Source: an uncultured Roseburia sp.
Lineage (GTDB): Bacteria; Bacillota; Clostridia; Lachnospirales; Lachnospiraceae
Assembly (NCBI GenBank): GCA_946055175.1
Contig: CAMGET010000016.1
Coordinates: forward strand, 1-11,112
DNA: 11,112 nt
Direction of reading: 5' to 3'
Numbering within the stretch: the stretch's first letter is position 1; each line of letters opens with the position of its first letter. The position numbers and the translations under genes were made by a program. Positions 1 through 6,909 of the stretch are shown piece by piece. Below the pieces are notes generated by a model that was not told where the DNA came from, searched no databases, and saw nothing but the letters and a program-made list of their open reading frames with translations.

Positions 1-67
1 TCCGCACCGTCTGTTTTTCAAAATCAAAATCTGCCGGAGTAAGGGCAAGCAGCTCTGCTTTTGTCAA
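1..67 (-). pseudogene. tyrosine recombinase (integrase) fragment, cut at its 5' side
   Basis: Read on the minus strand, bases 64 to 2 encode TKAELLALTPADFDFEKQT followed by VR. The run ELLALTPADFDFEK is what clostridial phage and conjugative-element integrases carry just after the first catalytic arginine (usually in a G-x-R-x-GELLALT context). The frame stays open to the window edge. Upstream of about base 67 the resemblance stops: the A/T-rich bases 68-100 do not encode the expected preceding helix, and the arginine-bearing part is absent. The catalytic domain is therefore severed here, directly beside the recombinase operon terminator. The family call rests on a short but characteristic motif. 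That an insertion caused the break is inference. Confidence 0.55.
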
Positions 68-98
68 TATAAGACTAAAAAAAATATGTTTTTCTTGC

Positions 99-129
99 AA
101 AAAGCACCGCCAGTTTTCCCTGGCGATGC
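99..129 (-). terminator. Rho-independent terminator of the recombinase operon
   Basis: Bases 104-113 and 120-129 pair over 10 bp, one of them G-U in the minus-strand RNA, around a 6-base loop. On the minus strand the stem is followed by five T residues (103-99). It starts 12 bases after the stop codon of the last recombinase gene, so it ends the three-gene transcript. Confidence 0.8.
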
Positions 130-141
130 TCCTGCAAATAA

Positions 142-1749
142 TTACTCATCTTTTTTCTCATTCACATCTATGACTTTACTCTTATCTCCCACAAAGAAAA
201 TATCATCCATTTTCCAGATGATCTCTATTCTTCCGCCGCCATAGACATACACTTTATCAATAATCTTGTACAGCACGTTTTTATCAAAAGACTGTAATGC
301 TGCAATATCATTCAGCTCTGCCTGTTTCGCTCCTGCTTCCTCAATCTTTTTCCGGGCTTCTTCAATTTCATTTTCAATCTCCGGAATACACTGATCAATT
401 TCAGCAATGCGTTTTGTTGTTATCTCCAGCTCTGAGATATACTGGTCTTTCGTAAGACTTCCCATTCTGTAATCAGAATATAATTTCATCTTTCTGGATG
501 ACAGACGCTTCTTTTCGCTCGCCAGAGTAGAGAGCTTTTCTTCCTGAATAGATGTTTCCAGCCACACTTTTTTCTTCTTTTCCAGATTATCTGATATAAA
601 CCGAACCATGTTTCTGGCACAGGCTAAAACCGTTTCCTCCAATTCCACTTTGTCCATCTTGCTGTTGGAACACTCTGGAAGTCCGGTCATGTGTGCTTGT
701 GGACAGCGATACGATTTACCAGATCCCGTTAAGTCCAACCGTCTACCACATGATGGACACATCAAAATTGCATGACTTTTTTTCTTTGGTTTGTATGGAC
801 GTTTTTCTTTTGAAAATGCCATCTCATTCGCCTTTGCAAATAAGTCCTCTGACACGATTGGTTCATGTGTTCCTTCTACAATAATCCAATCCTCTCTGTC
901 ATTTTTGGCAAGTTTGGTACTTCCAGTTACTGCAACTCTTTTTTTACTCCACACAGTTTTTCCCAGATAGACCTCATTTTTTAACATGTCTGAAATGGTT
1001 GTCTGCGACCATAGCTTTTTTTCTTTCTCTATGGCGCAAGTAATCTTGATACCTTTCTTCTTCATATACTCCCTGCAAGTCATTACGTTATGCTCATTAA
1101 GGTATCGTGCTATATGGGGCTTTTTCACTCCATCTGCAGCCATCGTAAACACAAGCCGTACAATCTCTGCTGCTTCTGGATCAACAATCAGATGATGTTT
1201 ATCTTCTGGATCTTTGATATATCCGTATTTTGGGCGGGATGGCATATATTCACCATTCATTGCATGTGTAGCCATTGCTGAACGCACTTTTTTCGATAGA
1301 TCCTTGCTGTACATTGCATTCAACATATTTTTTAACGCAATACTCATTCCTCCGGTCACTCCAGAACAATTATCACTGTCAAATCCGTCGTTGACAGAAA
1401 TAATCCTTACTCCCAATAGCGGCAGAACTTTCTCCAGATAATTTCCTACTTCCAGATGATCTCTCCCGAATCTGGAAAAATCTTTAATCACAATAACGCT
1501 GATTCTTCCTGCTCTGGCATCTTCCATCATCCTCTGGAATCCAGGTCTGTTAAAATTCGTTCCGCTGTACCCGTCATCCACATATTCGATAACCGGTACA
1601 TCCATGAACTCCTGCTGTTTGGCAATAAATTCTGAAATCAGTTTTCTCTGTGAGGTAACGCTGATACTTTCCGCTTTTAATTTCCCGTCTACATTATTAT
1701 CCTCCGAAGAAAGGCGGATATATTCAGCGATACATTGTTTTATCTGCAT
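142..1749 (-). CDS. large serine recombinase, third gene of the trio
   Basis: A 535-residue site-specific recombinase that would cut and rejoin DNA through a phosphoserine link. The N-terminal resolvase domain (about 1-155) has the YIRLS motif, giving Ser14 as the likely nucleophile and Arg12, plus GYSGTNF (60-66) and the FSRFGR pair Arg93 and Arg96. The central recombinase domain (about 165-310) is followed by a zinc ribbon with Cys331, Cys334, Cys349 and Cys360. A long charged coiled coil runs from about 390 to 480, and a short C-terminal beta segment ends the protein. All landmarks of an active large serine recombinase are present, at normal length. The start overlaps the end of the preceding recombinase gene by 10 bases, with AAGGAAGG upstream, so translation is probably coupled. 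This protein has the most divergent N-terminus of the three and lacks the usual alanine pair before the catalytic tyrosine. Confidence 0.95.
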   Translation of the reverse strand: MQIKQCIAEYIRLSSEDNNVDGKLKAESISVTSQRKLISEFIAKQQEFMDVPVIEYVDDGYSGTNFNRPGFQRMMEDARAGRISVIVIKDFSRFGRDHLEVGNYLEKVLPLLGVRIISVNDGFDSDNCSGVTGGMSIALKNMLNAMYSKDLSKKVRSAMATHAMNGEYMPSRPKYGYIKDPEDKHHLIVDPEAAEIVRLVFTMAADGVKKPHIARYLNEHNVMTCREYMKKKGIKITCAIEKEKKLWSQTTISDMLKNEVYLGKTVWSKKRVAVTGSTKLAKNDREDWIIVEGTHEPIVSEDLFAKANEMAFSKEKRPYKPKKKSHAILMCPSCGRRLDLTGSGKSYRCPQAHMTGLPECSNSKMDKVELEETVLACARNMVRFISDNLEKKKKVWLETSIQEEKLSTLASEKKRLSSRKMKLYSDYRMGSLTKDQYISELEITTKRIAEIDQCIPEIENEIEEARKKIEEAGAKQAELNDIAALQSFDKNVLYKIIDKVYVYGGGRIEIIWKMDDIFFVGDKSKVIDVNEKKDE

Positions 1750-3437
1750 ATTTCAGCCTTCCTTTCTTTTGCATACCGTCTCAGTTCTTCCAGCATATCA
1801 TCATAAACCAGATGAACCGTAATAGCACCCCCTGACGAAATTTCAATTTTCTCAACAAATGCATCAATCATATCCTTCGTCAATGTTCTTGTGTTACGGT
1901 ACTTATCAATGATTTTTTCCCAATCTTCTTCAGTATGGAAATTCTTTTCATAACCAACCTTGTGTTTCAGGAGATTATCTAGATTATTCTGAATCTCTTT
2001 TTCTGTTTCTGTGTCCTGGGCTGCAAAAACTTCATATTGCTCTGCATCAATCAGCTTGCACACATAATCCTCAAATAACTGTTCCCGGTGCTTTGCAAGC
2101 TTCTCCAGCTCTCTTCTGCACTTTCTGATCTCTCTGTTAAAAACATCATATTTTTGGATGCTTTCCTGTCTCTGGTTCAGCCTGCGTACCATGTCCACAT
2201 TTTCTGTATAAACATTAATGTGCGTTCGGATGACACGCAATACATAATCATTTACATCTATATCTTTCACAGAATGGGAGAAGCACTTTTTATTCAAGGT
2301 ATAATTTCCACACTCAAAAAACTTATTGCCATCAACTCTGCCTCTAAGATACATGGTTTTTCCGCAATCGGCACAAACTATTTTTTCTTTAAAGAAGTTA
2401 AAACTACTGACCGAACCAGCTCCTTTATTTTTCGGTTTTCTCTTTTTCTCTTTCTTTTTGAGCATCATTTCCTGGACTGTCTTAAAATCTTCCCGGCTAA
2501 CCAGTGCTTCGTGTGTATTTTCCACGATTATCCACTCCTCTTTCGGATTAGCCTTCTGCTTTTTTGCAGCCCATGTGTCATTCGTAAACTGATTATGCAC
2601 ACTGTCGCCCACATAATATTGATTTTCCAAAATCTTTGAAACAGTTCCGCCACTCCATTTCCATTCTGTGGCTTCTGCCATTTCTATTCCTGCTTTTTTC
2701 CTCTTATATGCTTTAGGGCAAAGATATCCTTCCCTATTCAAAGTGCGGGCTATCTCTGCATAAGTTTCCCCATCCATGAACATTCTGAAAATTCTTTTTA
2801 CAACAGGAGCCACTTCCGGATCGGGAATAAGATGTCTGGGACTCTTTGGATCTTTTTCATATCCATAAGCCATGACCCCTGACGGAAATTCTCCATTTGC
2901 CCAGTTGATGCGATATGAACTACGTACTTTCTTTGCCAGATCTCTGGAATAAAACTCATTATAGATATTTGACATTCCAACAAGCAGACTCACATCATCT
3001 CGTTTGGAATCATAATGGTCATTCACAGATATAAAGCGTACATTGAAAAATGGAAATACACGCTCAATATAGCTTCCTGCTTCCACATAATTTCTACCCA
3101 GTCTGGAAAGATCCTTTACGATCACGCAGTCAATCATCCCGTTCTTGATGTCCTGCATCATCTCGTCAAATCCCTCACGTTCAAAGTTCGTACCGGTTTT
3201 GGATATATCGAAGTATTCTTTTTCAACCACTATATCATTCTGGTCTTCCACAAAACTATGGAGAAGAGCCATCTGTGTTTCGATAGTGTTTCGCTCTCTG
3301 TTTTTGTCACTCTCAAAAGAAAGTCTCGCATAAAGAGCTGCATGGGATACATTCATAACAGTAACTTCCTCTGCCTGTGTAGCAAGAAGTTCACTTCCCA
3401 CATTTACAAAATTGATCTTTCTTGATTTTCTTGCCAT
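1740..3437 (-). CDS. large serine recombinase, second gene of the trio
   Basis: A 565-residue large serine recombinase. The catalytic domain begins late: about 30 extra residues precede ALYARLS, which places the nucleophile at Ser40 with Arg38. TGTNF (81-85) and the LSRLGR arginines 112 and 115 follow. The recombinase domain spans about 190-325. The zinc ribbon uses Cys355, Cys358, Cys376 and Cys385. A coiled coil occupies about 425-495, with a C-terminal beta segment near 527-545. The start at 3437 is supported by AAGGAGGT seven bases upstream. The stop codon of the preceding gene touches this ATG directly (TAA then ATG), which argues for coupled translation. An internal ATG at residue 28, preceded by GAGGAAG, could give a shorter form without the extension. 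The sequence is clearly different from its two neighbours, so this is not a recent tandem duplication. Confidence 0.95.
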   Translation of the reverse strand: MARKSRKINFVNVGSELLATQAEEVTVMNVSHAALYARLSFESDKNRERNTIETQMALLHSFVEDQNDIVVEKEYFDISKTGTNFEREGFDEMMQDIKNGMIDCVIVKDLSRLGRNYVEAGSYIERVFPFFNVRFISVNDHYDSKRDDVSLLVGMSNIYNEFYSRDLAKKVRSSYRINWANGEFPSGVMAYGYEKDPKSPRHLIPDPEVAPVVKRIFRMFMDGETYAEIARTLNREGYLCPKAYKRKKAGIEMAEATEWKWSGGTVSKILENQYYVGDSVHNQFTNDTWAAKKQKANPKEEWIIVENTHEALVSREDFKTVQEMMLKKKEKKRKPKNKGAGSVSSFNFFKEKIVCADCGKTMYLRGRVDGNKFFECGNYTLNKKCFSHSVKDIDVNDYVLRVIRTHINVYTENVDMVRRLNQRQESIQKYDVFNREIRKCRRELEKLAKHREQLFEDYVCKLIDAEQYEVFAAQDTETEKEIQNNLDNLLKHKVGYEKNFHTEEDWEKIIDKYRNTRTLTKDMIDAFVEKIEISSGGAITVHLVYDDMLEELRRYAKERKAEICR

Positions 3438-5135
3438 TTATACGACCTCCTTCCTTTCAAGTTCTACTCTTCCATTGTCATCAACTGTCACTGTACAGCC
3501 AACTGCCGCCATCTGTCGCAAAAGCGACTGATAGCAGTCATTGAAGTTGAACACAACCTCAATATGTTTTTTGTCATAGATTTTTATCTGGTCTATCAGT
3601 TCCACTGCAACCGTCCGGTTCAGTTCCTGTATGTTCTGATGTTCGGTAAAATAATCCAGCCACTGATATTTATCACTTTTGGACTCCAGAATTTCGGTTA
3701 TCTGGTGTTCAATGTTCCTGACTGCTTCTTCCGCTTTTTTCCTTTTTTCCGTGTATCCTTCATGTAATTCCGTATAATCCTCTTTAGAAATGATCCCTTC
3801 CCGGAAATCCTCATACAGATAATCCCTCAGCTGCCTGCAGCGTTCCACTTCTTGCACTTTTGCTTCTTTCCGTTTTTCCAGTTCTTTAATATCCAGTTCC
3901 TGAAACGGGACAACATTGATATAATCGAGAATTCTCTTCATATCAAGGATGTTCTCAATATGGATTTTAAGAATCTCCAGTACTGTTTCTTCCAGCTTTT
4001 CCATTGGGATTCTGTGAGTACCGCACTCCTTCGTGGCAGCGTTTCTTGAACAGATATAATAGGAATACACTTTCCCACCTGCAGGGACATCCCGCTTGAT
4101 CATCAAAGCCCCACAGTCTCCGCAGACTGCCAGACCGGATAAAGGATAAACCTTATCCCCATTAGGGGAAGTTCTTGTATCCAGCCCCAGAAGCCGCTGT
4201 ACCAAAGTGAATTCCCGTTCAGTGACGATTGGTTCGTGATTGTGTTCAATTCGGATCCAGTCCTTTTCCGGCTTGTCCATCAATTTTTTAACTTTATGAT
4301 TCGGCGTTGTATGCCTGCCCTGGATCAGTGTTCCAATATAGACTTCATTTTCCAGAACCCGCTTCACAGACATAGCACTCCATTCTGCCTGTTCGTGCCT
4401 CTTGAAATTATCCTGAATATTAATTCCAAGGCTGTGTTTATATTCCATCGGAGACAACACACCCTGATCATTCAGATAGTTGGCAATCGCAGTCTGGCTC
4501 ATGCCGGATAATTTCAGCCGGAAGATCTCTTTCACAATATCCGCCGCATAAGTATCTACAACCAGTTTGTTTTTGTCCGCATCATCCTTTTTATATCCAT
4601 ATGGGGTAAAAGCTCCGATGTACTCACCATTCTTACGTTTTACTTCCAGATGGCTTCGGATTTTGATAGAAATATCCCGACAGTAGGCATCATTAATCAG
4701 ATTCTTAAAAGGGATCACGATCTCATCCGCCTGGCTTTTGCCCTCCAGACTGTCATAATTGTCATTGATGGCAATAAAACGCACACCAAGAGCCGGAAAT
4801 ATTCTTTCGATATACTTTCCGGCATCAATGTACTCCCTTCCAAAACGGGAAAGATCCTTTACAACGACACAATCCACAACTCCCCTCCTGATGTCTTCCA
4901 GCATCATCTGGAAAGCAGGGCGTTCAAAATTAGAACCGCTGTAACCATCGTCCACCCGTTCTGAAACAACCACAATATCTTTTTTGTCTTTAAGGAAATT
5001 TTTGATCAGATCTTTCTGATTGGAAATGCTATTGCTCTCCCTCTTATTGGCAGACACAATATCGCCGTCTTCTTTCGATAAACGAACATAGATGGCGGCA
5101 TGGTAGATTTTCTTGATATTACGATTTTGGTTCAT
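3438..5135 (-). CDS. large serine recombinase, first gene of the trio
   Basis: A 565-residue large serine recombinase when started at 5135. That start is chosen because AAGGAGG lies six bases upstream. A frame extension to 5240 exists but adds residues unlike the family. AAIYVRLS gives Ser20 as nucleophile and Arg18. GYSGSNF (64-70) and LSRFGR with Arg97 and Arg100 complete the resolvase domain. The recombinase domain covers about 165-315, the zinc ribbon has Cys338, Cys341, Cys362 and Cys371, and a coiled coil runs about 415-485. The C-terminus ends in a short beta segment. All catalytic landmarks are intact. It is the first gene of the operon, 139 bases downstream of the DUF6870-like gene, and it abuts the next recombinase gene without any gap. 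Its role is presumably integration or excision of the element. Which att sites it uses cannot be read from this window. Confidence 0.95.
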   Translation of the reverse strand: MNQNRNIKKIYHAAIYVRLSKEDGDIVSANKRESNSISNQKDLIKNFLKDKKDIVVVSERVDDGYSGSNFERPAFQMMLEDIRRGVVDCVVVKDLSRFGREYIDAGKYIERIFPALGVRFIAINDNYDSLEGKSQADEIVIPFKNLINDAYCRDISIKIRSHLEVKRKNGEYIGAFTPYGYKKDDADKNKLVVDTYAADIVKEIFRLKLSGMSQTAIANYLNDQGVLSPMEYKHSLGINIQDNFKRHEQAEWSAMSVKRVLENEVYIGTLIQGRHTTPNHKVKKLMDKPEKDWIRIEHNHEPIVTEREFTLVQRLLGLDTRTSPNGDKVYPLSGLAVCGDCGALMIKRDVPAGGKVYSYYICSRNAATKECGTHRIPMEKLEETVLEILKIHIENILDMKRILDYINVVPFQELDIKELEKRKEAKVQEVERCRQLRDYLYEDFREGIISKEDYTELHEGYTEKRKKAEEAVRNIEHQITEILESKSDKYQWLDYFTEHQNIQELNRTVAVELIDQIKIYDKKHIEVVFNFNDCYQSLLRQMAAVGCTVTVDDNGRVELERKEVV

Positions 5136-5274
5136 CGTCATCCTCCTTGATTTTACCTTTTTATCAACAATGGTAAAACCCAGGGGCTGAGCCGATGTTG
5201 GTCCGATATGAATGAGGAGTCCTGAATTCCTCGGATCCATATTAACATAACTTTTCAGATTTTACCACCATTAT
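5136..5274 (-). promoter_or_regulatory. upstream region of the recombinase operon with repeated GGTAAAA boxes
   Basis: Read on the minus strand, this 139-base gap carries GGTAAAATC twice in the same direction (plus-strand 5258-5266 and 5149-5157) and GGTAAAA once inverted (5172-5178). The last direct copy lies just before the AAGGAGG ribosome site (5141-5148) of the first recombinase. TAATAT-like bases near 5242-5247 could serve as a weak -10 element, but no good -35 is visible. No terminator is seen after the preceding gene, so read-through from the toxin operon is also possible. The regulatory role is inferred from position. Confidence 0.3.
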
Positions 5275-5523
5275 TTACACCGAAAGCAAAAGATCCTCAA
5301 AGGCATCCTCAAAAGATACCCCATTATTGGCAAACCGTATTTTTACTTTTACATTCCCCACACGTACCATGTAGGGGTTTCCTACCTGCTTCAGATACTG
5401 GGCGATCCGTTTCTCTTTTGTCTGGCTACGGTCAATCCTAACCTTCCGGATATCCTTCAATTCATTCACATCCACATCGTCAAAATCTGTCTCCAGATAC
5501 TTTCTATATTCTTCTGCTGTCAT
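5275..5523 (-). CDS. small DUF6870-like protein paired with the MazF gene
   Basis: An 82-residue protein starting at MTAEEYRKYL. The start at 5523 is set by AGGAGG six bases upstream. It has an acidic N-terminal stretch (11-25, rich in D and E), a middle with VDVNELKDIRKVRID, and a C-terminal half with KQVGNPYMVRVGNVKVKIRF and an acidic tail. This matches my recollection of the DUF6870 proteins found in clostridial mobile elements (NPY...VGxxxVxxxF pattern). No biochemical function is known to me. The first 20 bases overlap the end of the mazF-type gene, so the two are translated together. That position is where a partner or antitoxin might sit, but the fold is not one of the usual MazE types. 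An antitoxin role is inference only. Confidence 0.7.
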   Translation of the reverse strand: MTAEEYRKYLETDFDDVDVNELKDIRKVRIDRSQTKEKRIAQYLKQVGNPYMVRVGNVKVKIRFANNGVSFEDAFEDLLLSV

Positions 5524-5887
5524 AATCCCCCTCCTCATAAACTCCTGTCTGAATCTCCACCGCTCTCGTAATCCTCCGCATTGCATCAGAGCTGACATGA
5601 CCACATTTTTGGATGATACTCTGAACATCAATACTTGTGATCTGTTCCGCCAGTACCAGCCCATGCCGTCTCAAGCCAACCATTTCATAACGATTAATAA
5701 ACACATGGGTCGGAAGATAACGTTTTTTGTACACTCTTGAAGTAAACGGCACTACCGTTACCACCGGACTGTATGTATTCGCTTTATTATTGCTGACAAC
5801 CACTACCGGACGGATTCCACTCTGAAGGGAAGTACCCGGAACCTGTCCCAAATTAACCATAAGGATATCGCCTCTTTCAATTTTCAT
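5504..5887 (-). CDS. MazF/PemK-family endoribonuclease toxin
   Basis: A 127-residue protein of the PemK/MazF fold, whose members cleave mRNA at short sequence motifs and stop growth when not bound by an antitoxin. The family signature is clear: RGDILMVNLG (5-14), then SGIRPVVVVSN (23-33) with the conserved Arg26, VVPFTSR (45-51) with the Thr49-Ser50 pair, LPTHV (58-62), and AEQITSID (80-87) close to the usual EQ-I-x-x-I-D motif. Length is slightly above the common 110-120. GGGAGG lies eight to nine bases before the ATG. The usual upstream antitoxin gene is missing: the sequence before it is the hairpin-rich stretch 5890-6360. The 3' end overlaps a DUF6870-like gene instead. Residues needed for catalysis look intact, so it is probably functional. 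Confidence 0.92.
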   Translation of the reverse strand: MKIERGDILMVNLGQVPGTSLQSGIRPVVVVSNNKANTYSPVVTVVPFTSRVYKKRYLPTHVFINRYEMVGLRRHGLVLAEQITSIDVQSIIQKCGHVSSDAMRRITRAVEIQTGVYEEGDYDSRRI

Positions 5888-5985
5888 TTATTCGTTCCTC
5901 CCATCCTGAAATTTAATCGTAAAGCATCCATTATTAGCTCCACAGGAATACGGCAGAGACATTCAAAATGAATGCTCTGCCGCAT
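5884..5985 (-). other. possible small reading frame ending at the mazF start codon
   Basis: A minus-strand frame starts with ATG at 5985, has an in-frame ATG at 5931, and stops with a TGA that shares bases with the mazF ATG (ATGA). It encodes 33 residues, or 15 from the second ATG (MDALRLNFRMGGTNK). GTGGAG lies six bases before the second ATG. This is the arrangement of a coupled leader peptide. However, the frame runs through the strong hairpin 5951-5982 and extends upstream without a start to about 6092. It may be chance or the tail of a decayed gene. Confidence 0.2.
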
Positions 5986-6360
5986 AACCTCTATAGCCAA
6001 TTTTCGATTATAAAACAGTGCTCGCTCGATTCTATTTATCCTCGATACCCCGAATCGTTTATCCTGCTGACGCAGGCAGGGAATAATAACCTATCTGGCT
6101 GCATTCGCCAGATCACAACCCAAATGCTCCCGCACGCAGGCTCCGACAGTTCATAGGTTTGCCGGTTACAGACTTTTCACAGTCCGCAAGTGTATCGCAC
6201 CCTATACAGATCGTCGCATCATCAACCTGCCAGTTGATTTTCGGTCAGTGCTTATTCGCTCGTCCGATATTCATCAGAGTCGTGGCGGCAGTTTCCTTGT
6301 GCTCCCTGCATAAGATGTCACGTCAGTTACTACTGGATATTCAGCTGTCAATGTACTTTT
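5950..6360 (-). ncRNA. candidate structured RNA or decayed cysteine-rich gene
   Basis: This stretch of about 410 bases lies between the sigma-like gene and mazF and has no continuous frame. My hand count gives about 47% GC, higher than the adjacent A/T-rich bases. It holds several perfect hairpins: 6093-6099 with 6107-6113, 6221-6226 with 6233-6238, and 5951-5982. A long-range 7-bp helix (6088-6094 with 6153-6159) encloses the first of these. Against an RNA, minus-strand frame pieces look protein-like. One runs from about 6246 to 6112 and contains DDATICIGCDTLADCEKS and a further NC pair. Another runs to the mazF start and contains RIERALFYNRKLAIEVM. These could be parts of a small zinc-binding protein gene broken by stops and frameshifts. 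A TTGACA at 6351-6346 has no matching -10 at the proper distance. Not assigned to any known RNA class. Confidence 0.4.
5951..5982. other. strong hairpin upstream of mazF
   Basis: CGGCAGAG (5951-5958) pairs with CTCTGCCG (5975-5982), and CATTC (5960-5964) pairs with GAATG (5970-5974). A single bulged A and a 5-base loop complete the structure. This gives 13 base pairs in total. There is no T-run on either side, so it does not look like a standard terminator. It could close the 3' end of a structured RNA or act in the mazF leader. Confidence 0.6.
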
Positions 6361-6415
6361 GAGGAGTTCTTAAAACTCTCTCTAATTACTAAATTCAACT
6401 GACTTACCTGGATGC

Positions 6416-6436
6416 AAAAAAAATCTGCTGATTTTT
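6416..6436 (-). terminator. weak A/T-rich terminator after the sigma-like gene
   Basis: Bases 6419-6425 pair with 6430-6436 over 7 bp around a 4-base loop. The minus strand continues into a run of eight T residues (6423-6416, overlapping the stem). It directly follows the stop codon at 6436-6438. The stem is nearly all A-T, so termination may be partial. Confidence 0.5.
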
Positions 6437-6909
6437 CAAAAAATATTTTCCTGATACATTCTCCGCATCTTGTTTAAAATTGCATTCAGCTTGTACGCCA
6501 GAACCTGCCGGGACACTCCCATAATCCCTGCCAGCTGTACCTGCGTTTTATTTTCAAAATAAATGCTGTAAATAATCATCCGTTCTTCTGTATCCAGCTG
6601 ATTAATTACCTTATGGATATCTCGTCTCTCCACACTGCTGATCACGCTGTCTTCCACATCACAGCTATAGTCCGGAAAATCCTCGATAGAGAATTCATAA
6701 TCCTGTCCATTTGTCTCGCTGTAAGGGATTTCCCGCAGTTTCCGTTCAACAACCTCACCTTTTTCATTCTTAATTTCGACCTTCCTTGGCTGGCTGCTAC
6801 GGTAAAAATTATTCATGGCATAAGCCACTTCCTTTGTGATTTCAATCATCTTTCCATCTACATTTGCGTAGTATTTCCCGTCGTATTTATATGGATGTTC
6901 AATATACAT
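6436..6909 (-). CDS. sigma-70 region 4-like DNA-binding regulator
   Basis: A 157-residue protein. The C-terminal third resembles sigma factor region 4: VINQLDTEERMIIYSIYFEN (101-120) is the helix before the helix-turn-helix, and QVQLAGIMGVSRQVLAYKLNAILNKMRRMY (123-152) contains the helix-turn-helix and recognition helix. The N-terminal half (1-70) is a small beta-rich segment with tyrosines (HPYKYDGKYYANVDGK) and is not a sigma region 2, so this is probably not a complete sigma factor. Similar short sigma-like proteins are regulators in Tn916 and Tn1549-type conjugative elements. The start at 6909 is supported by AGGAGG six bases upstream. That ribosome site touches a 12-bp inverted repeat, which suggests translational or operator control. 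A transcript from upstream genes is blocked by the terminator at 7043-7080. Confidence 0.8.
   Translation of the reverse strand: MYIEHPYKYDGKYYANVDGKMIEITKEVAYAMNNFYRSSQPRKVEIKNEKGEVVERKLREIPYSETNGQDYEFSIEDFPDYSCDVEDSVISSVERRDIHKVINQLDTEERMIIYSIYFENKTQVQLAGIMGVSRQVLAYKLNAILNKMRRMYQENIF

Noticed and set aside
5136..5240. N-terminal extension of the first recombinase up to 5240
   Set aside because: The added 35 residues do not resemble the family, and the strong AAGGAGG lies inside this stretch, six bases before the ATG at 5135.
5951..5982. Terminator upstream of mazF
   Set aside because: The stem is strong but neither strand has a T-run after it.
6323..6351. Promoter starting from the perfect TTGACA at 6351-6346
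   Set aside because: No TATAAT-like bases occur 16-18 bases downstream on the minus strand, so it was not called as a promoter.
5968..6362. Plus-strand frames of 62 and 67 codons in the island upstream of mazF
   Set aside because: No ribosome sites and no recognisable motifs; the minus strand carries the more protein-like pieces and the structured-RNA features.
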